Positions 18,397-27,896 are shown, numbered from the stretch's first letter. The stretch: DNA of 64,000 bases from Acidobacteriota bacterium (GCA_028872955.1 JAGWNX010000007.1:1-64000), one strand, 5' to 3'. Notes: a model not told the origin generated them from the letters alone. A program made the numbers and translations.

Positions 18397-20244
18397 CTAG
18401 AGGGTTCGCAGGACGACGACCGTCTCGTCGTCAAAGTGCTCGGTGCCGGACTGGAAGTTCTGCACAGCCTCCAGAATTGCGTCCACGGTGCTGCGGGCGC
18501 TGCGGGCGGCAGTGGGGTGTTGCTCCAGCAGGGTAGCCAGGCGCTCGCTGCCAAACATCTCACCGGCGGAGTTCTCTGCATCCACAATGCCGTCGGAGAA
18601 GAAGACCATCATATCGCCGGGCTGGGTAGCCAGGGTGAAGGCCTCGTACTTTGCCTCAGGAAACAGGCCAAGCGGGAAGCCTTCGGCGGCAACGGTCTTC
18701 ACCTCGTAGGCATGGGTCAGGCTACCGGAGGTTGCCGTCAAAAACAGCGGCTGGACGGAGCCCGCGTTCGCGATCTCGATGGTCTGATTCGCGTCATCCC
18801 ACACGGCGATGAGCATGGTGACGTACTGCGAGTCCAGCTTGCGCTCCTGCAGTTGGTCGTTGAGTGCGGCCAGCAGCTCTGCCGGCGGCAGGTGCTGGCT
18901 GGCCAGCGAACGCAGAATGCCGCTGACCAGCGCGGCGTACAGCGCTGCTGGTGCGGCCTTGCCGGAGACGTCGCCCACGGCCAGCGCGGTTCGCCCCGGG
19001 CCGTAGTCCAGAAAGTCATACAGGTCGCCACCGATGGAGCGCGCCGGCAGAAAGGCTGCAGCAAACTCGGCACGGTGCGGCCGGGGCGGGGAGGGCGGCA
19101 GCAGCCGCAGTTGCACCTGGCGCGCCATCGCCAGATCGCGCTCCAGCCGTTGCTCTTCCTCCTGGATGCGCTGGTACAGCCGCGCGTTGGCAATGGAGAT
19201 GGCCACCTGCGCGGCGAGTGTGCCCAGCGTGCGCTGGTGATCCTCCGTAAAGTAATTGACGCGTGTGTGCTCCAGGTCCAGCACGCCGATCACCTTGCCC
19301 TTGTAGATGAGCGGGACGGAGAGCTCTGAGCGAGTCTCCGGATTCTCTGCCAGGTAGCGTGGCTCCTTGCGCACATCCGGCACCAGGATGGGCTGACGCT
19401 GCTCCGCGGCGGTGCCGATGATGCCATGCCCCAGCCGGATGGTGCGCTCCCGCTGAATCCGTTCGCCGTAGCGTGTGGAGAAGCGATGCTCCAGCAGGCT
19501 GGTGCGGTCGTTCCACAGCAGGATAGAGAACATCTGGAAGTCGATGACGCGCTTGAGCAGCACGCCGATGCGCTCCAGCAGATCGTCCAGATCCAGAATG
19601 CTGGTAATCTCGCGCGAGATGTCGTTCAGCACGGTCAGCGTCTGCGCCTGGCGGGAGACGCGCGTGTACAGACGGGCGTTCTCAATCGCTACGGCAACCC
19701 GGGAGGCCACCAGCTCCAGCAGCCGCTGGTGATCGCGGGTGAAGAAGCCGAGGGACTCCGACTGGATATCGATCACGCCGATCACCTTGTTCTTGATGAT
19801 GAGCGGCACGGCCAGCTCGGACCGCACGTCCGGATTGGCGTTGATGTAGTTCTCCAGCTGGCTGACGTCCTCGACCAGAATCGAGGTGCGCTGCATCGCC
19901 GCCATGCCTACGACGCCGCGGCCCAGCCGGATGCGCATGCGCTCAATCTCCGGCGTGTGGCCGATCTGAAAGCGCATGCGCAGATCCTGCGTGCGGTCAT
20001 TCAACAGCAGGATGGCAAAGATGCGGTAGTCGATGACGGCGCGGACCAGATCCGCTACCCGATGCATCAGGGTATTCAGGTCCAGCGTGGTGTTCAGAGC
20101 ATCGGCAAGCCGGTGCAGAAACTCGATCTGCAGTGGCTCCACGCGCACGTTCGCAGGCTGCTGCGCGGTTGGCTCTGCGGGGCGGTAGTCGCCTTCGAAG
20201 TGGTCTCCCGTGCTGGGCTCCATCGGGTTGGCTACGTCGGTCAT
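18397..20244 (-). CDS. GAF-GAF-SpoIIE (PP2C-type) Ser phosphatase
   Basis: The 615-residue protein has two GAF-type sensor domains (about 45-195 and 215-370, each with an IGV-D segment), a helical linker rich in Glu/Gln/Arg, and a C-terminal SpoIIE/PP2C phosphatase domain (about 395-613) with metal-binding GGDLYDF, VGDVSGKAAPAALY and FFSDGIVDA. Such RsbU-like phosphatases dephosphorylate STAS antagonists in response to signals sensed by the GAF domains. The only STAS gene visible lies 1.7 kb away on the other side of gpmI and is a natural candidate substrate. No membrane segment is seen. Confidence 0.92.
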   Translation of the reverse strand: MTDVANPMEPSTGDHFEGDYRPAEPTAQQPANVRVEPLQIEFLHRLADALNTTLDLNTLMHRVADLVRAVIDYRIFAILLLNDRTQDLRMRFQIGHTPEIERMRIRLGRGVVGMAAMQRTSILVEDVSQLENYINANPDVRSELAVPLIIKNKVIGVIDIQSESLGFFTRDHQRLLELVASRVAVAIENARLYTRVSRQAQTLTVLNDISREITSILDLDDLLERIGVLLKRVIDFQMFSILLWNDRTSLLEHRFSTRYGERIQRERTIRLGHGIIGTAAEQRQPILVPDVRKEPRYLAENPETRSELSVPLIYKGKVIGVLDLEHTRVNYFTEDHQRTLGTLAAQVAISIANARLYQRIQEEEQRLERDLAMARQVQLRLLPPSPPRPHRAEFAAAFLPARSIGGDLYDFLDYGPGRTALAVGDVSGKAAPAALYAALVSGILRSLASQHLPPAELLAALNDQLQERKLDSQYVTMLIAVWDDANQTIEIANAGSVQPLFLTATSGSLTHAYEVKTVAAEGFPLGLFPEAKYEAFTLATQPGDMMVFFSDGIVDAENSAGEMFGSERLATLLEQHPTAARSARSTVDAILEAVQNFQSGTEHFDDETVVVLRTL

Positions 20245-20327
20245 GATCTACTGGCAAGCTCCACGGGGCGAGCGTAAAAGGGGCAGTGGCAGATTCGCAA
20301 CAGGCAGCGTACTGGGCTTCGTTCGCT

Positions 20328-21101
20328 TTAGTATCCAGCGGGTGCCGTGGCGGTGGGAATCTCACCCCTGAGCTCGGCAAGAATCTTGACGCTCGCACTG
20401 GCCCCGATGCGACTTGCTCCCGCCTCCAGCATCAGCCGGGCGTCGTGCAGGGAACGGATGCCGCCGGAGGCTTTCACGCCGGCACGCGCACCCGCGACAC
20501 CCCGCAGGATGGCGATGTCGTCCACCGTGGCGCCACCGTTGGCAAAGCCGGTGCTGGTCTTCAGAAAGTCTGCTCCAGCTGCCAGCGCGATCTCTGAGGC
20601 GCGGAGCTTCTCCTCATAGTTCAGCAGGCAGGTCTCGAGGATCACCTTGACGATGGCTCCAGCGCCATGCGCCAGCTCTACCACGCCGCGGATGTCCTGC
20701 TGCAGGGCCTCGTAATCCCCCGGCTGGCCAGACTTCAGCAGTCCCACGTTCAGCACCATGTCCACGTCATGCGCTCCGTACTTCAGAACCCGCGCCGTCT
20801 CATCCCGTTTGGAGGCCGAGAGCGTGGCACCCAGGGGGAAGCCAATGACCACGCCAACCGGGATTCCGGTGCCGGCCAACGCGCTGACCGCCGTGGATAC
20901 CCAGAACGGATTGACCATGGCGCAGGCAAAACGGTACTCGGCGGCCTCGCGACAGAGCTGCAGCACCTGATTGCGCGTGGCGTCGGGCTTCAGCAGCGTG
21001 TGATCCAGCAACGCGGCCAGCTGCTGCGGCGACGACAACGCATCCGCGGCAAATGCTGCAGCGTCGTAGGTTCCGGTGTTGGTCTGAGGCAAGGTGCTCA
21101 T
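20328..21101 (-). CDS. deoC: Deoxyribose-phosphate aldolase
   Basis: The 257-residue class I aldolase cleaves 2-deoxy-D-ribose 5-phosphate to glyceraldehyde 3-phosphate and acetaldehyde. The Schiff-base Lys is in DFLKTSTGF (about residue 178), the second active-site Lys in GVKASGGIR, and the acid residue in VDMVLNVG. The start of about 35 residues before DHTLLKPDAT is longer than in short family members but includes nothing unusual. It lies 83 bp upstream of the phosphatase gene on the same strand. Confidence 0.94.
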   Translation of the reverse strand: MSTLPQTNTGTYDAAAFAADALSSPQQLAALLDHTLLKPDATRNQVLQLCREAAEYRFACAMVNPFWVSTAVSALAGTGIPVGVVIGFPLGATLSASKRDETARVLKYGAHDVDMVLNVGLLKSGQPGDYEALQQDIRGVVELAHGAGAIVKVILETCLLNYEEKLRASEIALAAGADFLKTSTGFANGGATVDDIAILRGVAGARAGVKASGGIRSLHDARLMLEAGASRIGASASVKILAELRGEIPTATAPAGY

Positions 21102-21187
21102 GATGCTCCTTTGGCCGGTTGCCGGTCTGTTTGTATCATACGGGCGCGAGGGTGTGCATTACGGCGTGGATTCCACCGCGCGTCCAC

Positions 21188-21227
21188 GGGTGAGCACTCA
21201 CCCGGGCTTGTGTGGTGGCACACAAGC
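21188..21227 (+). other. Tandem hairpins upstream of the 44-aa peptide gene
   Basis: Two adjacent inverted repeats lie in the 265-bp gap between deoC and the small membrane-peptide gene. The first is GGGTGA, loop GCAC, TCACCC (21188-21203). The second is GCTTGTGTG, loop GTGG, CACACAAGC (21206-21227), a perfect 9-bp stem. No T run follows. They could be an RNA leader structure for the peptide gene, part of a small RNA, or protein-binding sites. The rest of the gap shows no gene beyond an eight-codon open frame. Confidence 0.5.
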
Positions 21228-21366
21228 TCGTGATTCCGGTGCGACCCCTGGCCCCGGCCGGCATGACGAACTTTTTACGACTCTCTTAGGCGCACGTTAC
21301 GGTTTGCCGACGAGTTCTTGATGTCAGCAACGCTGCAATCAATGGATACGCGAGAGGAGCGCATCC

Positions 21367-21501
21367 ATGCTGGAGTTTGTGCCGTATCTGTTGGTCGCCG
21401 TCCCACCCATTCTGTTTCTGCTGGTCTGCCTGTGGCGATTGGAACCAGAGCGGGAGCCGCAGCGGCGTCGACGCCGAGCCCGGTTAGATGACCCGGACTA
21501 G
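21367..21501 (+). CDS. 44-residue single-helix membrane peptide
   Basis: The open frame starts with ATG after a good ribosome site (GAGAGGAG, about nine bases upstream) and encodes a hydrophobic helix (about residues 5-24: LVAVPPILFLLVCLW core) followed by a strongly basic tail (QRRRRRAR) and an acidic end. That is the layout of a small inner-membrane peptide with its C-terminus in the cytoplasm. Its stop codon TAG overlaps the stop codon of the facing hpt gene; the two share the palindrome CTAG. I do not recognise a family. The ribosome site and clean membrane topology argue that it is real. Confidence 0.6.
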   Translation: MLEFVPYLLVAVPPILFLLVCLWRLEPEREPQRRRRRARLDDPD

Positions 21502-22061
21502 TGCCCGGCGTCGTCCGGGAAGAGACGAATATCCTCGACCCCGCGATAGCGCTCTGCGTAGTCCATCCCGTAGCCAATGACAAACTGGTTGGGGATCTTG
21601 AAGGCAACGTAGTCCGCCTCGATGGGCACCAGGCGCCGCTCCGGCTTATCCAGGCAGGTGGCAATCTTCAGCGAGGCCGGCTTGTGCTGAAGCATCATGC
21701 CGCGCAGGTAGCTCAACGTCAGCCCGGTGTCCAGAATGTCCTCCACCAGAATCACATCCTTACCCTCGATCGGGTTGTCGATGTCTTTGATGAGCTTGAC
21801 GGCTCCCGAAGAGACTTTGGCGCGGCCGTAGCTGGAGACTGCCACAAAGTCAAAGGTGTTGTCCACGCCGATGGCGCGGGCGAGATCCGCCAGGAAGATG
21901 GCGGCTCCCTTGAGCACGCCGATCAGCACAATCGATTTCCCCGCGTAGTCGGCAGTAATCTGCGCGCCGATCTCGCGCGTGCGCTGTGCGATCTGCTCGC
22001 GGGTGAAGAGAATCTCCATGGTGGATGGATCAGGGAAGGCAGGGGTGGTGTGAGCAGACAT
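21498..22061 (-). CDS. hpt: Hypoxanthine phosphoribosyltransferase
   Basis: The protein transfers phosphoribose from PRPP to hypoxanthine or guanine for purine salvage. The PRPP-binding motif is ILVEDILDTGLTLSYL (about 108-123), and the nucleotide-contact stretch VAFKIPNQFVIGYGMDY is typical of the family. From ATG 22061 it is 187 residues; the internal ATG at 22019 (MEILFTREQ) gives a length closer to family norm and is equally plausible, since neither has a strong ribosome site. It is divergent from lgt. Confidence 0.93.
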   Translation of the reverse strand: MSAHTTPAFPDPSTMEILFTREQIAQRTREIGAQITADYAGKSIVLIGVLKGAAIFLADLARAIGVDNTFDFVAVSSYGRAKVSSGAVKLIKDIDNPIEGKDVILVEDILDTGLTLSYLRGMMLQHKPASLKIATCLDKPERRLVPIEADYVAFKIPNQFVIGYGMDYAERYRGVEDIRLFPDDAGH

Positions 22062-22158
22062 TTGAGACAGGGTAGCGCGAATGGCACCCGCAGGGGAAGG
22101 GCTGCCGATGCACAGGCAAACTGCCTGCAGAACCGTATACTTAACCCAGGCGAGGTCT

Positions 22159-23022
22159 ATGTATCCCTACATCAATCTGGGTCCGGTGCACCTGGGCACC
22201 TTTGGTCTGCTGCTGTGGCTGGCCGCTGTCGCGGCGACGGTGGTGTTGCATCGGAACTTTACCCGGTACGGCGTGGCTGCCGATGCGTTGAACGTGGTCG
22301 CCGTGGTCGTTGTCTCCGGCGTCTTAGGCGCCAAGACCTGGCATGAGTTGCAGAGCATCCCGGAGCTGACCTTCTCGCTACGGCAGATCGTCGCGCCCGG
22401 CTGGAGCAGCCCGCTCAGCGTGCTGGGGCGGTTTCTGCGCTGGTTTCAGGCCGGCTTTGCCTGGTATGGCGGCATGCTGGCCGGCATTCTGGCGCTGATG
22501 GTGCAGGGGCGGATGGCCCGCATGCACGGCGAGAAGCCAGAGCAGCCCGGGCCTCGGCTGGGCGCGCTGCGCATGCTTGACCTGGCGGCCCCGGCCGCAG
22601 CCATCGGCTATGGCGTAGGGCGAATCGGCTGCCTGACCAGCGGCGATGGCGACTACGGCATCAAGACGACGCTGCCCTGGGGAGTGCACATGCGTCCTGA
22701 CGCGCTGGTGCCCACGCCAGACCTGGTGCAGCCGACTCCGGTGTACGAGCTACTCTTCTCGCTGCTCGTCTTCTGGATTCTATGGCGCCTGAGCCGCTCG
22801 CCACGACACGTCGGCTGGTTGACAGGCCTGTACCTGGTGCTGAGCGGGATCGGCCGCTTTCTGGTCGAGTTTGTCCGCATCAATCCCCGCCTGTACTGGG
22901 GCATGAGCAACGCGCAGACAGCAGCACTCGGCAGCATTGTGGCTGGCGCCCTGGTGATGGCAGTAGCCAGCAACCGTGGCAGCCTGTGGAGCCCGCCAGT
23001 GGAGACCGGCCAGCCCGGCTAA
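22159..23022 (+). CDS. lgt: Prolipoprotein diacylglyceryl transferase
   Basis: The 287-residue inner-membrane enzyme moves diacylglycerol from phosphatidylglycerol to the lipobox Cys of prolipoproteins. It has seven hydrophobic segments, an Arg-containing signature GYGVGRIGCLTSGDGDYG (about residues 152-169) and TPVYEL, followed by a late FLVEFVR. The signature differs from the usual GRIGNFINGE but fits shorter variants. The ATG at 22159 follows GAGG; a TATACT at 22136-22141 may be its -10 box. lspA is at 30912-31403, and several lipoprotein candidates are in the window. Confidence 0.9.
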   Translation: MYPYINLGPVHLGTFGLLLWLAAVAATVVLHRNFTRYGVAADALNVVAVVVVSGVLGAKTWHELQSIPELTFSLRQIVAPGWSSPLSVLGRFLRWFQAGFAWYGGMLAGILALMVQGRMARMHGEKPEQPGPRLGALRMLDLAAPAAAIGYGVGRIGCLTSGDGDYGIKTTLPWGVHMRPDALVPTPDLVQPTPVYELLFSLLVFWILWRLSRSPRHVGWLTGLYLVLSGIGRFLVEFVRINPRLYWGMSNAQTAALGSIVAGALVMAVASNRGSLWSPPVETGQPG

Positions 23023-23041
23023 GCAGGGCCGGCCGGATGCC

Positions 23042-23743
23042 TTACTCCGATTTGGCCTCAAATACGCCGTTGTAGAGCAGCCCGCCCACGATTGCACCCA
23101 GAATGGGCGCAACCCAGAACAGCCATAGCTGACTCACCGCCCACCCGCCGACAAACAGCGCCGGGCCGGTGGAGCGTGCCGGGTTGACCGAGGTGTTGGT
23201 GACCGGAATGCTGATGAGGTGGATGAGCGTCAGGCACAGGCCGATTGCAATCGGCGCAAAGCCCTTCGGCGCGCGCGCATCGGTCGAGCCCAGGATGACC
23301 AGCAGGAAGAACGCGGTCAGCACCAGCTCAATCAGGAAGCAGGAGAACAGGGCATAGCCGCCCGGCGAGTGCACCCCGTAGCCGTTGGAGGCGAAACCAC
23401 CGGCCAGGGAGAACGACGGGTTGCCGCTGGCGATGAGGTACAGCACGCCTGAGGCGGCGATCGCGCCCAGCACCTGCGCCACCACGTAGGCAGGCAGTTC
23501 GCTTGCCGGGAAGCGCTTGCCGGCGACCAGCCCGATGGAGACAGCGGGGTTCAGGTGGCAGCCGGAGATAGGTCCGATGGCAAAGGCCATGGTCAGCACC
23601 GTCAGGCCGAAGGCCAGCGCGACCCCGACAAAGCCGATACCGAGCGCAGGAAAGGCAGCCGCCAGCACCGCCGCGCCACAGCCCCCGAAGACCAGCCAGA
23701 AGGTGCCGAAGAACTCCGCGATAGCACGTTTGGAAAGGCTCAT
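23042..23743 (-). CDS. aqpZ: Aquaporin Z-type water channel
   Basis: The 233-residue protein has six transmembrane segments and both pore motifs, HLNPAVS (about residue 63) and SVNPARS (about 187). The selectivity-filter His (LIHLISIP), Thr and Arg near the second NPA match water-selective AqpZ rather than glycerol channels. The ATG at 23743 begins [15 protein letters not shown], the normal family N-terminus; the open frame further upstream is not homologous. It is the last gene before the converging lgt. Confidence 0.93.
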   Translation of the reverse strand: MSLSKRAIAEFFGTFWLVFGGCGAAVLAAAFPALGIGFVGVALAFGLTVLTMAFAIGPISGCHLNPAVSIGLVAGKRFPASELPAYVVAQVLGAIAASGVLYLIASGNPSFSLAGGFASNGYGVHSPGGYALFSCFLIELVLTAFFLLVILGSTDARAPKGFAPIAIGLCLTLIHLISIPVTNTSVNPARSTGPALFVGGWAVSQLWLFWVAPILGAIVGGLLYNGVFEAKSE

Positions 23744-23832
23744 AGACGAAACCTCAAGCGTGGGATAGTGAGACGCGGAATAGTAGCACGCCAAGGTTGC
23801 CGCAAGGTTGAACGCGCTTCGGTTGGTTGCCT

Positions 23833-24534
23833 CTAGAGCAGCCGCAGAAAGGCCTTGGCCTCTTCCCACTGCGGGAACAGCCGCTCCTCGGCCTGAAACT
23901 CACGGGAGTGGACGCACCGCCGACCGCTCTTGACCCGGACAGGGTGCTTCAGGTGCAGCATCTCGTGGTACAGCAGGTACTCAATGGCGTAGCGCGGCGT
24001 GCCGGGGCGGTCAAACACCCGCGACACGACGATGGTATTGTGCGCCGCGTCATAGTGGCCCAGCGTGCGTCGTGCGGCATGCGCAGACCAGGTGAGGGTA
24101 GGACGCCCCAGCAGGCCATGGAAGAAGCGCTGATTCAGGCTCTCAAACACCTCGTCCAGATCGTACTGATGACCGATCGCGGTGGAGACCCGTTTGCGGC
24201 CGCGCATCTGCCGTATCTGCTCGGCCTGGCTGGCCACAGACTCGGACCGCACATAGCGCCGGTAACGGTCTGCGTGCAGGCGGGCGATGGGTTTGCGGTA
24301 GAGCTTGGCCAGCAGAATGTGCGCGATGGCGTGATGCACACTCTCCGGGGCCGACTCCAGCAGGTCAGACAGGCTGACGTGCAGTTGTCCTTCGCGAAGC
24401 CGAATGGTGGTGTTGAGCGAGGTGAAGCGGCGAAAACGGACCTGCACCGGAGGCATAGGCGCACATGGCCGAAGCTCACGATACTCCAGCTGAAAGATTG
24501 CTTCGAGTGCTGTTGCCGCCTGGGTTCCCGTCAC
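23833..24534 (-). CDS. SprT-like zinc metalloprotease-type protein
   Basis: The 233-residue protein carries a zinc-binding HEMLHLKH motif (about residue 190) followed by a third ligand candidate in [11 protein letters not shown], the layout of SprT/YgjP-like metallopeptidases. There is no signal peptide, so it is cytoplasmic. The N-terminal half is rich in charged helices and has no recognised motif. It lies 22 bp after the previous gene of the run. Catalytic activity and substrate are inferred from the motif only. Confidence 0.75.
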   Translation of the reverse strand: MTGTQAATALEAIFQLEYRELRPCAPMPPVQVRFRRFTSLNTTIRLREGQLHVSLSDLLESAPESVHHAIAHILLAKLYRKPIARLHADRYRRYVRSESVASQAEQIRQMRGRKRVSTAIGHQYDLDEVFESLNQRFFHGLLGRPTLTWSAHAARRTLGHYDAAHNTIVVSRVFDRPGTPRYAIEYLLYHEMLHLKHPVRVKSGRRCVHSREFQAEERLFPQWEEAKAFLRLL

Positions 24535-24556
24535 GCTACGGCTAGCTTAACATGCG

Positions 24557-25096
24557 CTAGCGGTCGCTCTGGGTAGATCCGTTCTTGGGCGGAGGATGGG
24601 CGGCGAACCAGGTCTTCTGATCCTCCAGCATCTTTGCCGCCTCCTCGCGCAGGTCACCCAACGACTCGAGCGTGAGCCGACGCGAGACGTCGTAGGCCTC
24701 GTCCTCGGGCAGCCCGCGAATGGTCGAGGTCCAGCGCTCGATGGCATCCTGCAGCTTGGGTAGCTGCTTGCGAACGTCGCGATGCCGCGTGCTGTAGTCG
24801 TCCAGGTTGTCCTGCAGCTCGTCGCAGATCGACGTGACCTGCTCCAGCAGGTCGTGCGTATCTTCCTCGCGGCCCGGCTGCCGGGCTTTGGCGTACAGCG
24901 CGCGCAGGCGATCAACGCGGCTATCCACGATCTTCACGAACACCATGACCCGGCTGGCAGGGAAGTAGGCGGCATCGCGGAGTTGCTCAATCTCGGCATC
25001 GGAGAGCGCAGACTCCCGCTGCTGGGCTTGCAGCGCAGGCACGGCTGCGGCCAGGCACAGCAAGATCGAGCCTCGAAGAAGATGGCGCCGCTGCAT
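24557..25096 (-). CDS. Secreted helical protein of unknown function
   Basis: The 179-residue protein begins MQRRHLLRGSILLCLAAAV, a signal peptide with a basic start and a cut after LQA. The mature part is almost entirely charged helix with coiled-coil potential (about residues 40-165). I use the ATG at 25096; a TTG at 25120 would overlap the upstream gene. It lies 13 bp after another small secreted helical protein, with which it may act. I recognise no family. Confidence 0.65.
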   Translation of the reverse strand: MQRRHLLRGSILLCLAAAVPALQAQQRESALSDAEIEQLRDAAYFPASRVMVFVKIVDSRVDRLRALYAKARQPGREEDTHDLLEQVTSICDELQDNLDDYSTRHRDVRKQLPKLQDAIERWTSTIRGLPEDEAYDVSRRLTLESLGDLREEAAKMLEDQKTWFAAHPPPKNGSTQSDR

Positions 25097-25109
25097 CACA
25101 CTGGCCAGT

Positions 25110-25571
25110 CTACCGCGCAAACACCTGGTTCAGCAGCTCGTCCTGCACGGAGTCCAGCTGCTTCAGCGTTGCCTGCAGGGTGTCACGGTCATCGCCCGAG
25201 GCCGCGTGCAGAAAGTCATTCAGGCGGACCGTGGTGTGGTGCATCAGCAACTGCGCGTTCTTCAGCCGTTTGGAGTCGCGCGCCAGACCCACATGAATGA
25301 GTTGCACATAGCGGGCAACCTGCTTGAGCGTTGCACTGGCGCGGTCGGCATCGCCCTCCAGTAACTGGCGCCCAGCCAACTCCGTCATGCTATGGACGAG
25401 CTGGGTGTAGAGGAAGATCTGCTCACGCGGATCGGCCTGCAGCGCCTGCTGCTCCAACTGCTGCAGGGTCTGGGCCGTGGGAATGGATTCGTCGAAGGTC
25501 GCCGCGTGTGCCGCAGGGATCAGGGTGAAAGCCGATAGTAAGGCGAGGACGGAAGCGATCTTTGGAGTCAT
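25110..25571 (-). CDS. Secreted helical protein of unknown function
   Basis: The 153-residue protein begins MTPKIASVLALLSAFTLIPAAHA (signal peptide) and continues as an amphipathic helical domain rich in Gln and Leu. The ATG at 25571 lies 23 bp after the TPR-protein stop; earlier starts overlap that gene. The similar size, signal peptide and helical content of the next gene suggest a pair of periplasmic partners, but no family is recognised. Confidence 0.65.
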   Translation of the reverse strand: MTPKIASVLALLSAFTLIPAAHAATFDESIPTAQTLQQLEQQALQADPREQIFLYTQLVHSMTELAGRQLLEGDADRASATLKQVARYVQLIHVGLARDSKRLKNAQLLMHHTTVRLNDFLHAASGDDRDTLQATLKQLDSVQDELLNQVFAR

Positions 25572-25594
25572 CACGCACCTCGTAGAAGCGCGAA

Positions 25595-26935
25595 TCACTT
25601 CATCTTTTGAAGAGTGATCAGGCGGTGGCTGGCCTCCCACTCCTCATCTGGAAACTTGCCGTTTGCCACGCTCAGGAACCTCTTGTACAGCTCGATTGCC
25701 TGAGGAATCTGGTGCAGCTTGTCCGTGGCCGTTGCCGCAAGAAACACCGCTGCAGGAGACTGTGGCAAGACACTATCACGAACCTTCAGCGCTTGCAATG
25801 TCAGCACCGGATCATTCGTTGCCGAGGCAGCAAAGGCCAGGTGGCTGGCCGCCATACCCAGGTCCTGCGGGCTGGCAAAGCTGTTGGGGTGGGCAAGCGC
25901 CTGCTTTAGCAGGGTCACAGCCTCCGGGGAGCGGTGCAGGTGGATCAGGGCATCCGCCCGGGCGTCGAGCAGGGCCGGATCGGCCGGACTGGTGGCTGTC
26001 AGGGCGGCATAAAGCGGCTCGGCCTTGTCGTATTGCTGGTTGCGACTGTACAGCCGGGCCAGCAGGCGCGTAACTCCAGCGTCTGCAGCGTTGGCCGCGT
26101 GCAAACGCTCGACCAGAGGAAGCGCCAACTCGGGCTTGTCCTGGTCGGTATAGAGCTCGGCCAGTTGGGCAGTCATGGCGACGTCGCCCGGGTGCGCGGC
26201 CAGCGCCTTGGTCAGCAACGGCTCGGCCTCCGCCACCTGGCCCTGGCGCAGCAAAACATGCGCAAGCCCGGCGGCGGCGTCCGCATTGTTGGCATCGGTC
26301 GCCAGCAGCCGGCGGTAGGTGGCCGTCGCAGCCGGCAGGTCGTTGGCCGCCTCGGAGATCTCCGCCGAGAGCAGCAGGTCGTCCGTCGTCTCCGGTGAGA
26401 GCTTGAGCGCCTCCAGCAGGTCTGCCGACGCGCCTGCCGGATTGGAGCGCACATCCAGCCGGGCCAGGCCGCGGTAAGCGCGCGCTTTCAGCAGCGGGTC
26501 CGAACCCGGCACCGCGACCGCCGCGGCGAGCGCCTCATGCGCCGCCTGCATTTGCCCGGTGCGTGCCAGCAGCAGTCCCAGCGCCAGTTGCGGCTCCATC
26601 ATCGTGGGGGCGGCGTCGCGCGCGCTGCGATAGCTGGCAGCGGCTGCGGCATCCTGGTCCAGCGCCTCCTGGGTAGCACCCAGGTCATAGAGCAGGTGGG
26701 CATCGCCGGGGTGCTGCGTCGTCAGCGTGGTCAGCAGTCGCAGCGCCGTGGCGTAGTCGTGCTGGTCCAGCGCGCTGGCTGCCTGGGCTCGCAACGGGTC
26801 CTGGGCGGGCGCAGCGGTGGTATCGGTCGTTCCAGCGGGCAGCTGGGCCAGGCCGACAGCCTGGGCAGGGCCCCACAGTAACAGAGCGGTCAGCATGGCG
26901 CGGGCAAGGGGAGCGGTGGTGCGTGCAGCATTCAC
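25595..26935 (-). CDS. Secreted TPR-repeat protein
   Basis: The 446-residue protein starts at a GTG with a GGTGGG ribosome site and has a signal peptide ending in AQA. The remainder (about residues 50-440) is a continuous series of roughly ten TPR-like helical hairpins with the usual Ala/Leu/Tyr spacing (for example YDLGATQEALDQDAAAAASY). Such proteins are protein-binding scaffolds, here in the periplasm. It is the first gene of a run with two secreted helical proteins, an SprT-like protein and aqpZ. The binding partner is unknown. Confidence 0.8.
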   Translation of the reverse strand: MNAARTTAPLARAMLTALLLWGPAQAVGLAQLPAGTTDTTAAPAQDPLRAQAASALDQHDYATALRLLTTLTTQHPGDAHLLYDLGATQEALDQDAAAAASYRSARDAAPTMMEPQLALGLLLARTGQMQAAHEALAAAVAVPGSDPLLKARAYRGLARLDVRSNPAGASADLLEALKLSPETTDDLLLSAEISEAANDLPAATATYRRLLATDANNADAAAGLAHVLLRQGQVAEAEPLLTKALAAHPGDVAMTAQLAELYTDQDKPELALPLVERLHAANAADAGVTRLLARLYSRNQQYDKAEPLYAALTATSPADPALLDARADALIHLHRSPEAVTLLKQALAHPNSFASPQDLGMAASHLAFAASATNDPVLTLQALKVRDSVLPQSPAAVFLAATATDKLHQIPQAIELYKRFLSVANGKFPDEEWEASHRLITLQKMK

Positions 26936-27002
26936 CCCACCAGCTTAGCTGCTGGGGCGCAGCCATGTCGAAAGTCATCGCGCCCACCAGCCTGCTGCTG
27001 CG

Positions 27003-27884
27003 CTACCTGGCTGGCAGAAAGCCCTGCTGCCCCAGCCAGTCGGCGAAGCGGTCAATCCAGTGGTCGGTCGGCAGGCCCTGATGCTTCATGCCAAAGCCGT
27101 GGCCTCCCTTGGCGTACAGATGCAGTTCGGCGGTCTTGTGCGCAGCCAGCCACTGTGAGTACAGCGCGACGCTCTGCGGGGCCAGCCCGAGTGAGTCGTC
27201 GCTGGCCGCGGCCACAAACAGCGGCGGAGCGTCCGCGGGCACGGCCGCTTCATGCAGAGGATGACCGGGATAGATCGGTGCGACAAACGCTGGACGGCTG
27301 GCCGCCGTGTAGTGATAGCCGACCTCGGTGGTGATGGCTCCGCCAGCCGAGAAGCCCATGATGCCTACCCGCTCCGGCTGGATGCCCCACTCTGCGGCGT
27401 GCTGCTTCACATAGGTCACGGCGCCAAGCGCATCGGCGACGGCAAGTGGCTCCACCTCCGCGACGCGCTGCATAAACCGCGGGTGATCCTTGTACAGCTC
27501 CACGAACTCGGTGGTGGCGTCCGTGCCGGTATGCATCAGGTGATACTTCAGCACAAAGGCCGTAACGCCGCGCGCGTTCAGGTACCTGGCGACATCGACT
27601 CCCTCGCTGGTGATGGAGAGCGCCATGTATCCGCCGCCCGGGCAGATGACCACGGCCGTACCGTTGCGCTGGCTGGCCGGCGGCGCGTAGACCGTCAGGC
27701 TCGGCTGCGTCACATTGCTCACCACCTCCGTGTTCCATGCCTTGGAGAAGTAGTGCAGCTCAGGGTAAGCAGGTGCCTGGTCGGCAGGTGCCAGCGGAAT
27801 AACCTGCTGGGCGGGCGCGAACGGCGAGGTGGCAGCGGCAAGCAGCGTGAGGACGCAGAGTGTGGCGCGAAAGAAGGTGTGCAT
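27003..27884 (-). CDS. Secreted alpha/beta hydrolase, esterase-like
   Basis: The 293-residue protein has a signal peptide ending APAQQ and an alpha/beta hydrolase fold. The oxyanion region is CPGGGY, the nucleophile is in GFSAGG (about residue 177), the acid is likely in AASDDSLG and the His in GGHGFGM. The layout matches BD-FAE/xylan-esterase-like hydrolases that remove acyl groups from plant polysaccharides. It starts 12 bp after the uvrA stop without a clear ribosome site. The substrate is inferred from fold class only. Confidence 0.8.
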   Translation of the reverse strand: MHTFFRATLCVLTLLAAATSPFAPAQQVIPLAPADQAPAYPELHYFSKAWNTEVVSNVTQPSLTVYAPPASQRNGTAVVICPGGGYMALSITSEGVDVARYLNARGVTAFVLKYHLMHTGTDATTEFVELYKDHPRFMQRVAEVEPLAVADALGAVTYVKQHAAEWGIQPERVGIMGFSAGGAITTEVGYHYTAASRPAFVAPIYPGHPLHEAAVPADAPPLFVAAASDDSLGLAPQSVALYSQWLAAHKTAELHLYAKGGHGFGMKHQGLPTDHWIDRFADWLGQQGFLPAR

Positions 27885-27896
27885 GGCGGAAGGAGT

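Noticed and set aside
23744-23869. Longer aquaporin start
   Set aside because: The extra 42 residues are not hydrophobic in the family pattern; the ATG at 23743 begins the standard first helix.
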